From: Candidatus Phycorickettsia trachydisci
GTDB lineage: Bacteria > Pseudomonadota > Alphaproteobacteria > Rickettsiales > Rickettsiaceae
NCBI GenBank assembly: GCA_945875085.1
Contig: CAMCJU010000044.1
Coordinates: 1 to 7,062 of the forward strand
Reading direction: 5' to 3'
Length of the DNA: 7,062 nt
Part shown: positions 1 to 6,149 of the stretch, in pieces
Layout: each line of letters starts with the position of its first letter
Position numbering within the stretch: position 1 is the first letter of the stretch
Made by a program: the position numbers and the translations under genes
Notes under the pieces: generated by a model
What the model was told of the DNA's origin: nothing
Database searches by the model: none
What the model saw: the letters and a program-made list of their open reading frames with translations, nothing else

Positions 1-118
1 TTACTGAGCAGAACCTTCAGAGCAGAGTCTTATAAGTTTAAAATCTCTTTTATTTTCTCATCTGCCTTTAACGCCTTCTTTAAAACCTGTTAGACAGATA
101 TTTTTATATTATTTACTG

Positions 119-146
119 CGCATTTTCGACATACGCATTTTTGACA
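119..146. repeat. 15-bp-period imperfect tandem repeat
   Basis: CGCATTTTCGACA at 119-131 recurs as CGCATTTTTGACA at 134-146, with one mismatch in 13 bases and a period of 15. It is in frame with the remnant and gives RIFDI then RIFDK. Just downstream, GCATTAATCCAGG (167-179) recurs as GCATTAATCAAGG (188-200) with a 21-bp period, again a whole number of codons. Both look like small in-frame duplications. Confidence 0.5.
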
Positions 147-316
147 AGATATACCTTGCTAAAGGTGCATTAATCCAGGAGAAAGAGGCATTAATCAAGG
201 ATGAAATCTGGCAATACAATGTCAACTTAGAGGTAGATGATAAACTCAAAGGAATCGATAACACCTTTAATCAAGACTTTATGGGCAATGTTGAAGATAA
301 GGCAGAGAAGATGTAG
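119..316 (+). pseudogene. Remnant of an unrecognised gene (3' portion)
   Basis: The frame ending in TAG at 314-316 is open back to a TGA at 5-7. It has no ATG before codon 281 and no in-frame GTG or TTG, so no complete gene can start here. The stretch from about 119 reads like real protein: it is polar and rich in Lys, Glu and Asp, with heptad-like copies ALIQEKE and ALIKDEI in tandem. Upstream of about 110 the same frame becomes Leu/Ser/Pro-rich and does not look coding. Two in-frame DNA repeats (15-bp and 21-bp periods) support former coding use. I do not recognise the family; a short coiled coil is all I can infer. A hairpin with a T-run right after the stop suggests it was the end of a transcription unit. 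It could also be a chance open frame. Confidence 0.35.
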
Positions 317-348
317 TTGTGATTTTTGGCGCAGACCTTATCTTTTTT
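294..348 (+). terminator. Candidate rho-independent terminator after the remnant
   Basis: AAGATAAGG at 294-302 is perfectly complementary to CCTTATCTT at 336-344, and a run of six T follows at 343-348. The 33-nt loop is large for an intrinsic terminator and contains the TAG stop of the remnant. It points rightward, so it would close a plus-strand transcript entering from the left and insulate the scoA promoter. Confidence 0.4.
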
Positions 349-371
349 AATTATAAAACTGATCAATATCA

Positions 372-400
372 TTGACACGAGTTTAATTAACCTATAGATT
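372..400 (+). promoter_or_regulatory. Candidate promoter of scoAB
   Basis: A perfect TTGACA -35 hexamer lies at 372-377. Candidate -10 hexamers are TAGATT at 395-400 (17-bp spacer, 4 of 6 consensus) and TATAGA at 393-398 (15-bp spacer). The -35 is overlapped by a small inverted repeat, TCAAT-ATC-ATTGA, at 363-375. The predicted start site leaves a leader of roughly 45 nt before the scoA ATG. The -35 is convincing; the -10 choice is not. Confidence 0.45.
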
Positions 401-428
401 ATAACGGTTATAGCTTATATTTATAGCT
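400..428. promoter_or_regulatory. Inverted and direct repeats in the scoA leader (possible operator)
   Basis: TATAAC-G-GTTATA at 400-412 is a perfect 6-bp inverted repeat around one base, sitting where a repressor would block the predicted start site. TTATAGCT occurs at 408-415 and again at 421-428, a 13-bp period. Such symmetry between a promoter and a metabolic operon is typical of operators, but in AT-rich DNA some of it may be chance. Confidence 0.3.
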
Positions 429-451
429 GTTTAAAATAGGTAATAAAAAAA

Positions 452-1147
452 ATGCAAAGTAAGGTTTTTGAAAATTGCTTCGATGCTTTAGATGGCCTGC
501 TATTTGATGGAATGACTATCATGGCTGGCGGTTTTGGCCTTTGCGGGATCCCTGAGAATTTAATAGCGCAAATAAAAACATTTGGTGTTAAAAACTTAAA
601 AATCATCAGTAATAATTGCGGCGTTGATGACTTTGGGCTGGGCATTTTACTGGCAAATGGGCAGGTTAAAAAAATGACCTCCTCTTACGTTGGCGAGAAT
701 AAAATTTTCGAAAAGATGCTACTGGAAAACAAATTAGAGCTAGAGCTCTTGCCGCAAGGTACTTTGGCTGAAAAAATAAGAGCTGCTGGCGCAGGCATTC
801 CAGCGTTTTATACAAAAACTGGCCTTGGTACAATTGTGCAAAACGGTAAAGAAGTAAAAATTTTCAATAATCAGCCTTACTTGATGGAGGAAGCCTTGCA
901 CGCTGATCTTGCCATAATAAAAGGCTATCAAGCAGATAAACATGGTAATATAATCTACCGAAAAACCGCAAGGAATTTCAATCAAGTGATGGCTACTGCG
1001 GCAAAAACAGTAGTGTGCGAAGTGGAAGAAATTGTTGATTTCCTGGATCCAGATTTTGTGCACACGCCAAATATCTTCATAAACCGCCTGGTAAAAGGCG
1101 AGTCTTACGAGAAAAAAATTGAGAAGAAAACAACAAGGGTAAAATAG
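452..1147 (+). CDS. scoA: Succinyl-CoA:3-ketoacid CoA-transferase subunit A
   Basis: This is the alpha subunit of a two-subunit family I CoA-transferase (OXCT/SCOT type). The enzyme moves CoA between succinyl-CoA and acetoacetate, allowing ketone-body or acetoacetate use, or the reverse. Residues 19-34 (DGMTIMAGGFGLCGIP) fit the CoA-transferase signature 1 with its GGF-x3-G-x-P core. Other family blocks are PQGTLAEKIRAAGAG (101-115), HADLAIIKGYQAD (150-162) and HTPNIFINRLV (204-214). At 231 residues it is the usual length. The ATG at 452 gives the expected N-terminus; AGG at 438-440 is a weak, slightly distant ribosome site. scoB follows after 3 bp, so the subunits are made together. The catalytic Glu lies in the partner. 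The acceptor could be another short 3-oxoacid, and the AtoDA acetoacetate enzymes are close relatives. Confidence 0.93.
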   Translation: MQSKVFENCFDALDGLLFDGMTIMAGGFGLCGIPENLIAQIKTFGVKNLKIISNNCGVDDFGLGILLANGQVKKMTSSYVGENKIFEKMLLENKLELELLPQGTLAEKIRAAGAGIPAFYTKTGLGTIVQNGKEVKIFNNQPYLMEEALHADLAIIKGYQADKHGNIIYRKTARNFNQVMATAAKTVVCEVEEIVDFLDPDFVHTPNIFINRLVKGESYEKKIEKKTTRVK

Positions 1148-1150
1148 ATT

Positions 1151-1852
1151 ATGTCGTGGACCTTAGAGGAAATTTGTCAAATAGCTGCCAGGCTTGAGCT
1201 TCAAAGCGGCATGTACGTTAATCTTGGCATTGGCATACCAACAAAAGTAGCAAACTATATTCCATCACACATTTGCGTAACTTTGCAAAGTGAAAATGGG
1301 ATGCTTGGCATTGGCCCCTACCCTATAGATGGGCAGGAAGATGCCGATCTTATCAACGCTGGTAAAGAGACAATCTCCCAAGATCAGGGGTGTAGCTACT
1401 TTGATAGTGCAACGTCTTTTGCCATGATAAGGGGTGGCCATATAGATCTTACCATCCTTGGGGCCTTAGAAGTTTCTGCAAAAGGCGATCTTGCCAATTG
1501 GACCATCCCCGGCAAGATGATCAAGGGTATGGGCGGGGCAATGGACCTTGTAGCTAATGCTAAAAGAGTTGTGATAATAATGGAGCATACCGCAAAGGAT
1601 GGTTCGGCAAAAATAGTTCAAACATGTAGACTCCCACTGACTGGCGCAGGGGTAGTGAAAAGAATTATCACCAACTTGGCGATTTTTGATATCAAAGAAG
1701 AGTTAGAGCTTGTTGCCAAGAGCCCTGATGTTAGTATCGATGAAATCAGAGCGCAGACTCAAGCAAACTTTAACATCAACTTGGATGAAAATCTTATTAA
1801 AATCAATTCTGACCCAAAGGTTTTCGCTGAAACATGTCTTGAAAATCATTAA
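1151..1852 (+). CDS. scoB: Succinyl-CoA:3-ketoacid CoA-transferase subunit B
   Basis: This is the beta subunit, which carries the active-site glutamate that forms the glutamyl-CoA thioester intermediate. LQSENGMLGIG at 45-55 is the CoA-transferase signature 2, with Glu48 the expected catalytic residue. NLGIGIPTKVANYI (24-37), GGHIDLTILGALEVSAKGD (95-113) and GKMIKGMGGAMDLV (121-134) are typical family blocks. An AAGGG at 1135-1139, inside the end of scoA, is a good ribosome site 11 bp before the ATG, so the two are probably translationally coupled. At 233 residues it is somewhat longer than the family norm of about 205-220. The conserved part ends near residue 213, and the extra tail is what runs into the convergent gene on the other strand (50-bp overlap). 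No terminator is visible after the stop. Confidence 0.93.
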   Translation: MSWTLEEICQIAARLELQSGMYVNLGIGIPTKVANYIPSHICVTLQSENGMLGIGPYPIDGQEDADLINAGKETISQDQGCSYFDSATSFAMIRGGHIDLTILGALEVSAKGDLANWTIPGKMIKGMGGAMDLVANAKRVVIIMEHTAKDGSAKIVQTCRLPLTGAGVVKRIITNLAIFDIKEELELVAKSPDVSIDEIRAQTQANFNINLDENLIKINSDPKVFAETCLENH

Positions 1853-2597
1853 TATCTTGCCAATCTGACGAATCTATCTCTTCATACAAATCATAACTTT
1901 TTTTATCCTGCTCTTTTATATAATCGTCGTAATCTGTAAAACACTTATCAATAAATGACTTATCTTTTGCATCATCGTCGTAGTCCGTAAGAACCTTAGA
2001 CAAACGTCCACTATGCGAATAATCCTGCTTTTGATGATCCTGCTCTAGCTCTTGCGTGCAAAGAGAAATTATAGAAGATAAATCTTGGTCATCATGAGAT
2101 TTTAGAACCTCCTCTGGCGTGGTGCAAAAGCCCTTGCCAAGATGATAGAATCCTTTAGCAGCATCATGTGCAGAGCCTATTAAATTTTTAATGGCACCAA
2201 AACTGGCTTTACAAGTACTAACAACATGCATTGGATTGACCAAAGCTGAGCTACCAGCAGCATAGCACAAAGGAGAATAATTCGAAAAGGCATAACTTAA
2301 AACCCCAGCGACATTGTTGCTCAAATACTCAGGCAACACAGGTGGGCTATAAGAATATCCGATAAGCGCCAAGGCGGCAGTAGCAAATTTGGCATCATTG
2401 TTACTCATCAAGATATTATGGCATGTCGTATTGCTCCATGCGTCCGCAGCGATGAAAGCGCCATAGCCAATACCGGCCTGCAAGGTCATCATTGAAGTTG
2501 GATAGGCAAGATAGGCCAATGAAAAAGAGGCGTTGCCTAATTTATAAAAACTACTGCCAAAGCATTGGCCAGAGAGTACTAATTCAGGATAATTCAT
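1803..2597 (-). CDS. Unrecognised 264-residue protein with hydrophobic N-terminal half and acidic tail
   Basis: I do not recognise this protein. Residues 1-160 are rich in Ala, Gly, Ser and Tyr with several hydrophobic stretches (about 24-52, 70-83, 96-122) that could be membrane-associated; there is no classical signal peptide. Seven cysteines (12, 60, 111, 129, 158, 180, 219) are scattered through it. From about 162 it becomes hydrophilic and strongly Asp/Lys/Gln-rich. There it carries an internal duplication, TDYDD at 204-208 and 221-225 (17-residue period), visible in DNA as near-identical 16-mers at 1924-1939 and 1975-1990. The change in composition suggests a membrane or host-facing protein with a soluble acidic tail; this is inference. 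The ATG at 2597 has no clear ribosome site. It follows ruvB by 134 bp, enough for its own promoter, and its 3' end overlaps scoB by 50 bp. The length of the open frame on an otherwise non-coding stretch supports it being real. Confidence 0.72.
   Translation of the reverse strand: MNYPELVLSGQCFGSSFYKLGNASFSLAYLAYPTSMMTLQAGIGYGAFIAADAWSNTTCHNILMSNNDAKFATAALALIGYSYSPPVLPEYLSNNVAGVLSYAFSNYSPLCYAAGSSALVNPMHVVSTCKASFGAIKNLIGSAHDAAKGFYHLGKGFCTTPEEVLKSHDDQDLSSIISLCTQELEQDHQKQDYSHSGRLSKVLTDYDDDAKDKSFIDKCFTDYDDYIKEQDKKSYDLYEEIDSSDWQDINDFQDMFQRKPLGQN
1924..1990. repeat. 51-bp-period repeat inside the acidic tail of the orphan gene
   Basis: TCGTCGTAATCTGTAA (1924-1939) and TCGTCGTAGTCCGTAA (1975-1990) differ at two positions and are spaced 51 bp, exactly 17 codons. 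On the minus strand they encode the two TDYDD motifs. The synonymous differences suggest selection on the protein rather than a very recent duplication. Confidence 0.6.
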
Positions 2598-2649
2598 TTT
2601 TATTACTTTTTTATGTTACTTTACAATTAAAGATTAACATAATACAGGA

Positions 2650-2755
2650 CCTGGGACCTAATATTTATATAAAAAATAATAAAAAATAATAAAAGTGATA
2701 TACTAAAAGCATAGGAAAGATCTCAAATGCCTTAAAACAGCATGCCGGTCCCAGG
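2650..2755. repeat. 9-bp perfect inverted repeat spanning the ruvB 3' end and following spacer
   Basis: CCTGGGACC at 2650-2658 is the exact reverse complement of GGTCCCAGG at 2747-2755, the latter lying in the last codons of ruvB. The arms are GC-rich in a very AT-rich spacer and are separated by 88 bp. They could pair in the ruvB mRNA. Between them sits a 10-bp tandem repeat, AAAAAATAAT, at 2671-2680 and 2681-2690 with a partial third copy. Chance is possible. Confidence 0.35.
2706..2733 (-). terminator. Weak candidate terminator at the ruvB stop
   Basis: On the minus strand AAGGCAT (2727-2733) can pair with ATGCTTT (2706-2712) as a 7-bp stem with one G-U pair and a 14-nt loop. It starts within the ruvB stop codon. 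Only a short T-run follows directly, but longer T-rich runs come a little further on. It may reduce rather than stop read-through to the orphan gene. Confidence 0.25.
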
Positions 2756-3730
2756 GATGTTCAAGTATGCCATAGCTTTAGTAGTCAGAGCCCTGCCTCT
2801 TGGCGTTCTTTGAATGAAACCTATTTGTATTAGATATGGCTCTATAGCTTCCTCGATGGCATCTTTTTGCTCAGAAAGACCTGCAGCAATCGTCTCAACG
2901 CCCACGGGTCCGCCGTCATAGTTTTTAGCAATGAAATTTAAATAGCGATAATCATTACTGTCCAAGCCAGCCTTATCAACCTCAAGCTTATTTAAGGAGT
3001 CATTAGCAAGATCAGCATCTATCAGATTGTTATTTGACATTAAGGCAAAATCAGATAAACGCTTGAGTAAACGAATAGCAATTCTTGGAGTTCCTCTAGA
3101 GCGATGGGCAATTTCATTAGCGCCATCTTGGCAAATATTTATACATAAAATACTTGCATTACGATTAACTACGCTATTTAGCTCTTGCGTTGAATAAAAT
3201 TCAAGCCGCAAAGGAATGCCGAATCTATCCCGAAGCGGGCCACTAATTAATCCAAGTCTCGTGGTGGCGCCAACCAAGGTAAATGGCTGCAGGTTAATAC
3301 GCATACACCGCGCCGCCGGTCCTTCGCCAATAATAATATCTAGAGCATAATCTTCCATAGCCGCATAAAGCACCTCCTCAACAGCAATTGGCAGTCTATG
3401 GATTTCATCTATAAATAGGACGTCATGTTTTTGCAAATTTGTAAGAATAGCTGCAAGATCTGCTGGTCTGGAGAGCATTGGGCCTGATGTTGACTTAATG
3501 TTGGTGCCCATCTCTTTGGCTATCAAGTTAGCTAGCGTAGTCTTACCAAGACCTGGAGGGCCATAAAATAAACAATGATCTAATGATAAGCCTCTTGTCT
3601 TTGCTGCATTAATAAATATCTCAAGATTATCTTTGAGTTTATGCTGACCTATGAACTCTTTGAAAGAACTTGGCCTTAACGATATAATATCTGGCTCATT
3701 TGCCACCGCGCTCAGCAAGGGATTGGTCAT
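2732..3730 (-). CDS. ruvB: Holliday junction branch migration DNA helicase RuvB
   Basis: RuvB is the AAA+ motor that pulls DNA through RuvA-bound Holliday junctions during recombinational repair and fork rescue. The sequence shows the N-terminal LRPSSFKEFIGQ block (18-29), Walker A GPPGLGKTT (57-65), Walker B LFIDEIHRL (105-113, with D108 and E109) and sensor 1 GATTR (154-158). The arginine-finger region GPLRDRFG is at 164-171 and sensor 2 RGTPRIA at 212-218. A C-terminal winged-helix domain follows, with YDGGPVGVETIAAGLSE (271-287) and GFIQRTPRGR (304-313). At 332 residues it is full length with every motor motif present. Its ATG directly abuts the ruvA stop (TAA then ATG with no gap), which implies translational coupling and matched amounts of the partners. 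Cytoplasmic. Confidence 0.98.
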   Translation of the reverse strand: MTNPLLSAVANEPDIISLRPSSFKEFIGQHKLKDNLEIFINAAKTRGLSLDHCLFYGPPGLGKTTLANLIAKEMGTNIKSTSGPMLSRPADLAAILTNLQKHDVLFIDEIHRLPIAVEEVLYAAMEDYALDIIIGEGPAARCMRINLQPFTLVGATTRLGLISGPLRDRFGIPLRLEFYSTQELNSVVNRNASILCINICQDGANEIAHRSRGTPRIAIRLLKRLSDFALMSNNNLIDADLANDSLNKLEVDKAGLDSNDYRYLNFIAKNYDGGPVGVETIAAGLSEQKDAIEEAIEPYLIQIGFIQRTPRGRALTTKAMAYLNIPGTGMLF

Positions 3731-4309
3731 TTAGTTAGTATATGTTAATGCTTGCTTTATTATATCATGGGTTTTTGCATCTGGGTTTTTCAATAACACA
3801 CTATCTACAGCAGCTAGGGCTTGATTTTTAGAAACTCCAAGCGCAACTAACGCTGAGATAGCATCTTGCGCTTCAGGGAATTGTAAGACTGCATGAAAAT
3901 TTAAAGACGCGAAAATTTTATGATTTTTAAGCTCTACAATAATCCTGTCAGCTGTTTTGGGACCTATGCCGTTAATGGCAACAAGTATATTCTTATTACC
4001 ATCCTTAATAGCAGAGCATAGGTCATTAAGGCTGATCTGCGATAAAATACTAAGAGCAACTTTGGCCCCTACTCCGTTTACTGATTGCAACAACAAAAAT
4101 AGCTCCTTTTCTTCTAAATTTAAAAATCCAAATAGCCTGATACTATCTTCGCGCACTTGCATATCAATGTGCAAAATGCACTTTTCCTTGAGCTTTAAAC
4201 TCTTCAACGTAGGCAACAGGCAATATACTTGATAGCCAACTCCACCAACATCCAAAATGAGAAAATCGCCAATCACTTCTTCAACTATTCCGCTTAACCG
4301 ACTTATCAT
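3731..4309 (-). CDS. ruvA: Holliday junction branch migration complex subunit RuvA
   Basis: RuvA binds the four-way junction as a tetramer and loads two RuvB rings. Domain I (about 1-64) is the OB fold, beginning MISRLSGIVEE. It carries the acidic pin as E54-D55 in QVREDSIRLFGF, the residues that keep strands apart at the crossover. Domain II has two helix-hairpin-helix motifs, LLQSVNGVGAKVALSIL (73-89) and LVAINGIGPKTADRIIVEL (109-127). Domain III (about 147-190), which contacts RuvB, includes AISALVALGVSKNQALAAV. At 192 residues it is near the usual 190-205. It starts 16 bp after the fliJ-like gene, with no room for a separate promoter and no strong ribosome site. ruvC, often upstream, is absent here; the flagellar genes occupy that place. 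Confidence 0.96.
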   Translation of the reverse strand: MISRLSGIVEEVIGDFLILDVGGVGYQVYCLLPTLKSLKLKEKCILHIDMQVREDSIRLFGFLNLEEKELFLLLQSVNGVGAKVALSILSQISLNDLCSAIKDGNKNILVAINGIGPKTADRIIVELKNHKIFASLNFHAVLQFPEAQDAISALVALGVSKNQALAAVDSVLLKNPDAKTHDIIKQALTYTN

Positions 4310-4325
4310 CTTATATTACTAACTG

Positions 4326-4742
4326 TTAATTCTGCGCCGATCTAAACATAGCTTGGGAAGACATCTCGTCTTGCGCGCTGCTTTCTAACTTATCGAGCTC
4401 TTGTTTAGCTTTTAAATCCTTATTCTTGATCAATAATTCAAGTTTTTTGATCTCTGCGAATTTTTCGCCAATTTCTTCCTGTAGATTTTGAATTAAAACT
4501 TCAAGTTCTTGAATTTTACTTTTGTGCATTTTGACGTTGTCATCTTGCTGCTTTAAGTAAGATGCAAGTATGCTGCTATATTGGCCGCCTTGGTATTTAT
4601 CAGTTTCTAACTTTGTTTGTGCCAAAATCTGACTTATCATATCTTGAGCAGAATTTTTTTTAACCTCAAGCTCTTTTAAGCTATAAACCAGATCATTTAG
4701 CTCATGTTTATGCATTTTATGCATCACGCCTAGAGTGTTCAT
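4326..4742 (-). CDS. fliJ: FliJ-like flagellar export coiled-coil protein
   Basis: This is a 138-residue, highly charged protein that looks coiled-coil through most of its length (about 14-125). A stretch near 43-62 (KLETDKYQGGQYSSILASYL) breaks the pattern. In the family FliJ is the central stalk of the FliI6 ATPase ring, coupling ATP hydrolysis and proton flow to export through FlhA and recycling chaperones. Identification rests on size, coiled-coil character, the position 20 bp after fliI, and the resemblance of EEIGEKFAEIKKLELLIKNK (89-108) to the second helix of alphaproteobacterial FliJ. Sequence conservation in FliJ is always low, so the name is probable, not certain. Met1, Met7 and Met10 are all possible starts. 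An AGG lies just 4 bp before Met7, too close to be ideal; the longest form is given. Confidence 0.75.
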   Translation of the reverse strand: MNTLGVMHKMHKHELNDLVYSLKELEVKKNSAQDMISQILAQTKLETDKYQGGQYSSILASYLKQQDDNVKMHKSKIQELEVLIQNLQEEIGEKFAEIKKLELLIKNKDLKAKQELDKLESSAQDEMSSQAMFRSAQN

Positions 4743-4762
4743 AAATTTGAAGAGTTGATAAA

Positions 4763-6106
4763 TTATTTGTCATCCAATATTCTTTCTAGCTCCAGTAAGC
4801 TATCGCTAATGTAGCTATGCTCATTGGGAAGTTGCTTTAAAAAAGCCTCCAGACTTGCTTGATACTTAATTGCCTCATCAACTTCAGGATTAGAGCCATT
4901 TTTGTAAGCCCCTATCCTAATTAATTCAGCCATATTGTTATAGGTTGCTAAAATTTTGCGAGCTTTGCTAACTAGCATGTTTTCATGATCGGTATTGCAT
5001 TTAGGCATCGATCTAGAGATGCTTTTTAGCACGTCAACTGCAGGATAGCGCCCATGTTGAGCGATGTCTCTGTCAAGCACTATATGACCATCTAAAATCC
5101 CTCGCACCGCATCACTTACAGGTTCGTTATGATCATCGCCTTCGACAAGCACCGTAAACAAACCCGTAATAGCAGTATTGCCCTGACCAGGCCCAGCTCT
5201 TTCTAGTAATTTAGGCAATTCAGCAAAAACCGAAGGTGTATATCCTTTTGTAGCTGGAGGCTCACCAATCCCCAAGCCTATTTCTCTTTGCGCCATAGCA
5301 AATCTGGTAATCGAGTCGATAATACACAAGACCTCTTTGCCAGCATCGCGAAAATACTCGGCAATCGCCATTGTCATATAGGCGGCTCTTTTGCGCACTA
5401 AGGCTGGCTCATCACCAGTAGCTACGACAATTACCGCATTTTTAAGACCTTCATGGCCTAAATATTCATCAATAAATTCCTTTACTTCGCGACTACGCTC
5501 CCCTATCAAGCCTATGACCTTGACATCAAAATCAGCAAATTTAGTTAGCATAGATATCAAAACTGACTTACCAACGCCACTGCCAGCAAAAATACCCATT
5601 CTTTGCCCCTGACAGCATGAAGTAAATAAATCGATCACTTTTACCCCTAAACCAATCTTTCCCCCTAAAGATTTGCGGTTTTGTGAATTTTTTGGATGTG
5701 TTTTTAAAAAATAGGCTTCAAAACCTTTTTTTAAAGGGGGGCCTGAATCTATCGCCTCTCCAAAGGCATTTATAATTCTACCGCGCCATGATAAATCTGG
5801 CTTAATATAGCTATCATGATTACTAACTTCGACCCTGGCGCCAACGGCGATTCCTTCAAGATCACCAAACGCCATGAGCATAACTATATTATTGTTAAAG
5901 CCCACAACTTCACACATAAGCCTATTGTCAAGCTTGTCGCTGAGTTTTTTCTCAACGAAACAACGACTTCCCACCACAATAAAATCAGCAAGACCTTTGC
6001 ATTCTATGATCATACCTTTGATGGATGAGACACGGCCATAAATTTTCAAAATATCTAGCGATTCTATCTGATCCTTTAATGAATCCAAAGCAAGAGTTAT
6101 TTGCAT
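4763..6106 (-). CDS. fliI: Flagellum-specific ATP synthase FliI (type III export ATPase)
   Basis: FliI is the cytoplasmic hexameric ATPase of the flagellar type III export apparatus, related to F1-ATPase beta; it unloads export substrates from chaperones. Residues 1-95 form the beta-barrel domain with YGRVSSIKGMIIEC (23-36). Walker A AGSGVGKS is at 174-181. IGERSREVKEFI (201-212) holds the expected catalytic Glu203. Walker B VLCIIDSITRFAMAQREIG is at 259-277, and PAVDVLKSIS at 355-364 fits the ATPase alpha/beta signature. The GYTPSVFAELPKLLERAG block (288-305) is typical of FliI/SctN rather than F1 subunits. At 447 residues it is full length. The following fliJ-like gene favours flagellar FliI over an injectisome SctN; no other secretion gene is present to settle it. 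It starts 43 bp after the DUF2155 gene, with no clear ribosome site. Loop residue Ser205 replaces the Gly more common in GERGREV. Confidence 0.95.
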   Translation of the reverse strand: MQITLALDSLKDQIESLDILKIYGRVSSIKGMIIECKGLADFIVVGSRCFVEKKLSDKLDNRLMCEVVGFNNNIVMLMAFGDLEGIAVGARVEVSNHDSYIKPDLSWRGRIINAFGEAIDSGPPLKKGFEAYFLKTHPKNSQNRKSLGGKIGLGVKVIDLFTSCCQGQRMGIFAGSGVGKSVLISMLTKFADFDVKVIGLIGERSREVKEFIDEYLGHEGLKNAVIVVATGDEPALVRKRAAYMTMAIAEYFRDAGKEVLCIIDSITRFAMAQREIGLGIGEPPATKGYTPSVFAELPKLLERAGPGQGNTAITGLFTVLVEGDDHNEPVSDAVRGILDGHIVLDRDIAQHGRYPAVDVLKSISRSMPKCNTDHENMLVSKARKILATYNNMAELIRIGAYKNGSNPEVDEAIKYQASLEAFLKQLPNEHSYISDSLLELERILDDK

Positions 6107-6149
6107 AATATTTACAAGTAAAAAATTTTAATAAATTATAATATCTTAT

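Noticed and set aside
421..645. 74-codon minus-strand frame over the scoA start
   Set aside because: It is antisense to the conserved CoA-transferase N-terminus and the promoter region; no supporting signal.
740..1063. 107-codon open frame on the minus strand inside scoA
   Set aside because: It lies wholly antisense to a confidently identified gene, has a Cys/His/Phe-rich composition typical of a shadow frame, and shows no ribosome site.
2611..2640. Nine-codon minus-strand mini-frame just before the orphan gene, a possible leader peptide
   Set aside because: It has no run of regulatory codons and no attenuator hairpins; short ATG frames are expected by chance in such DNA.
2492..2689. 65-codon plus-strand frame across the orphan gene start and the spacer
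   Set aside because: Its tail is encoded by AT-only repeat DNA (NNKK-type residues) and it overlaps the orphan gene; there is no sign of real protein.
3957..4232. 91-codon plus-strand frame opposite ruvA
   Set aside because: It is antisense to the conserved helix-hairpin-helix region of ruvA and has Ser/Leu/Lys shadow composition.
4763..6106. Reading fliI as an injectisome ATPase (SctN) or an F1 subunit
   Set aside because: Motifs such as GYTPSVFAELPKLLERAG exclude F1. The adjoining FliJ-like gene and the lack of injectisome genes favour the flagellar form, although SctN cannot be wholly excluded from this window.
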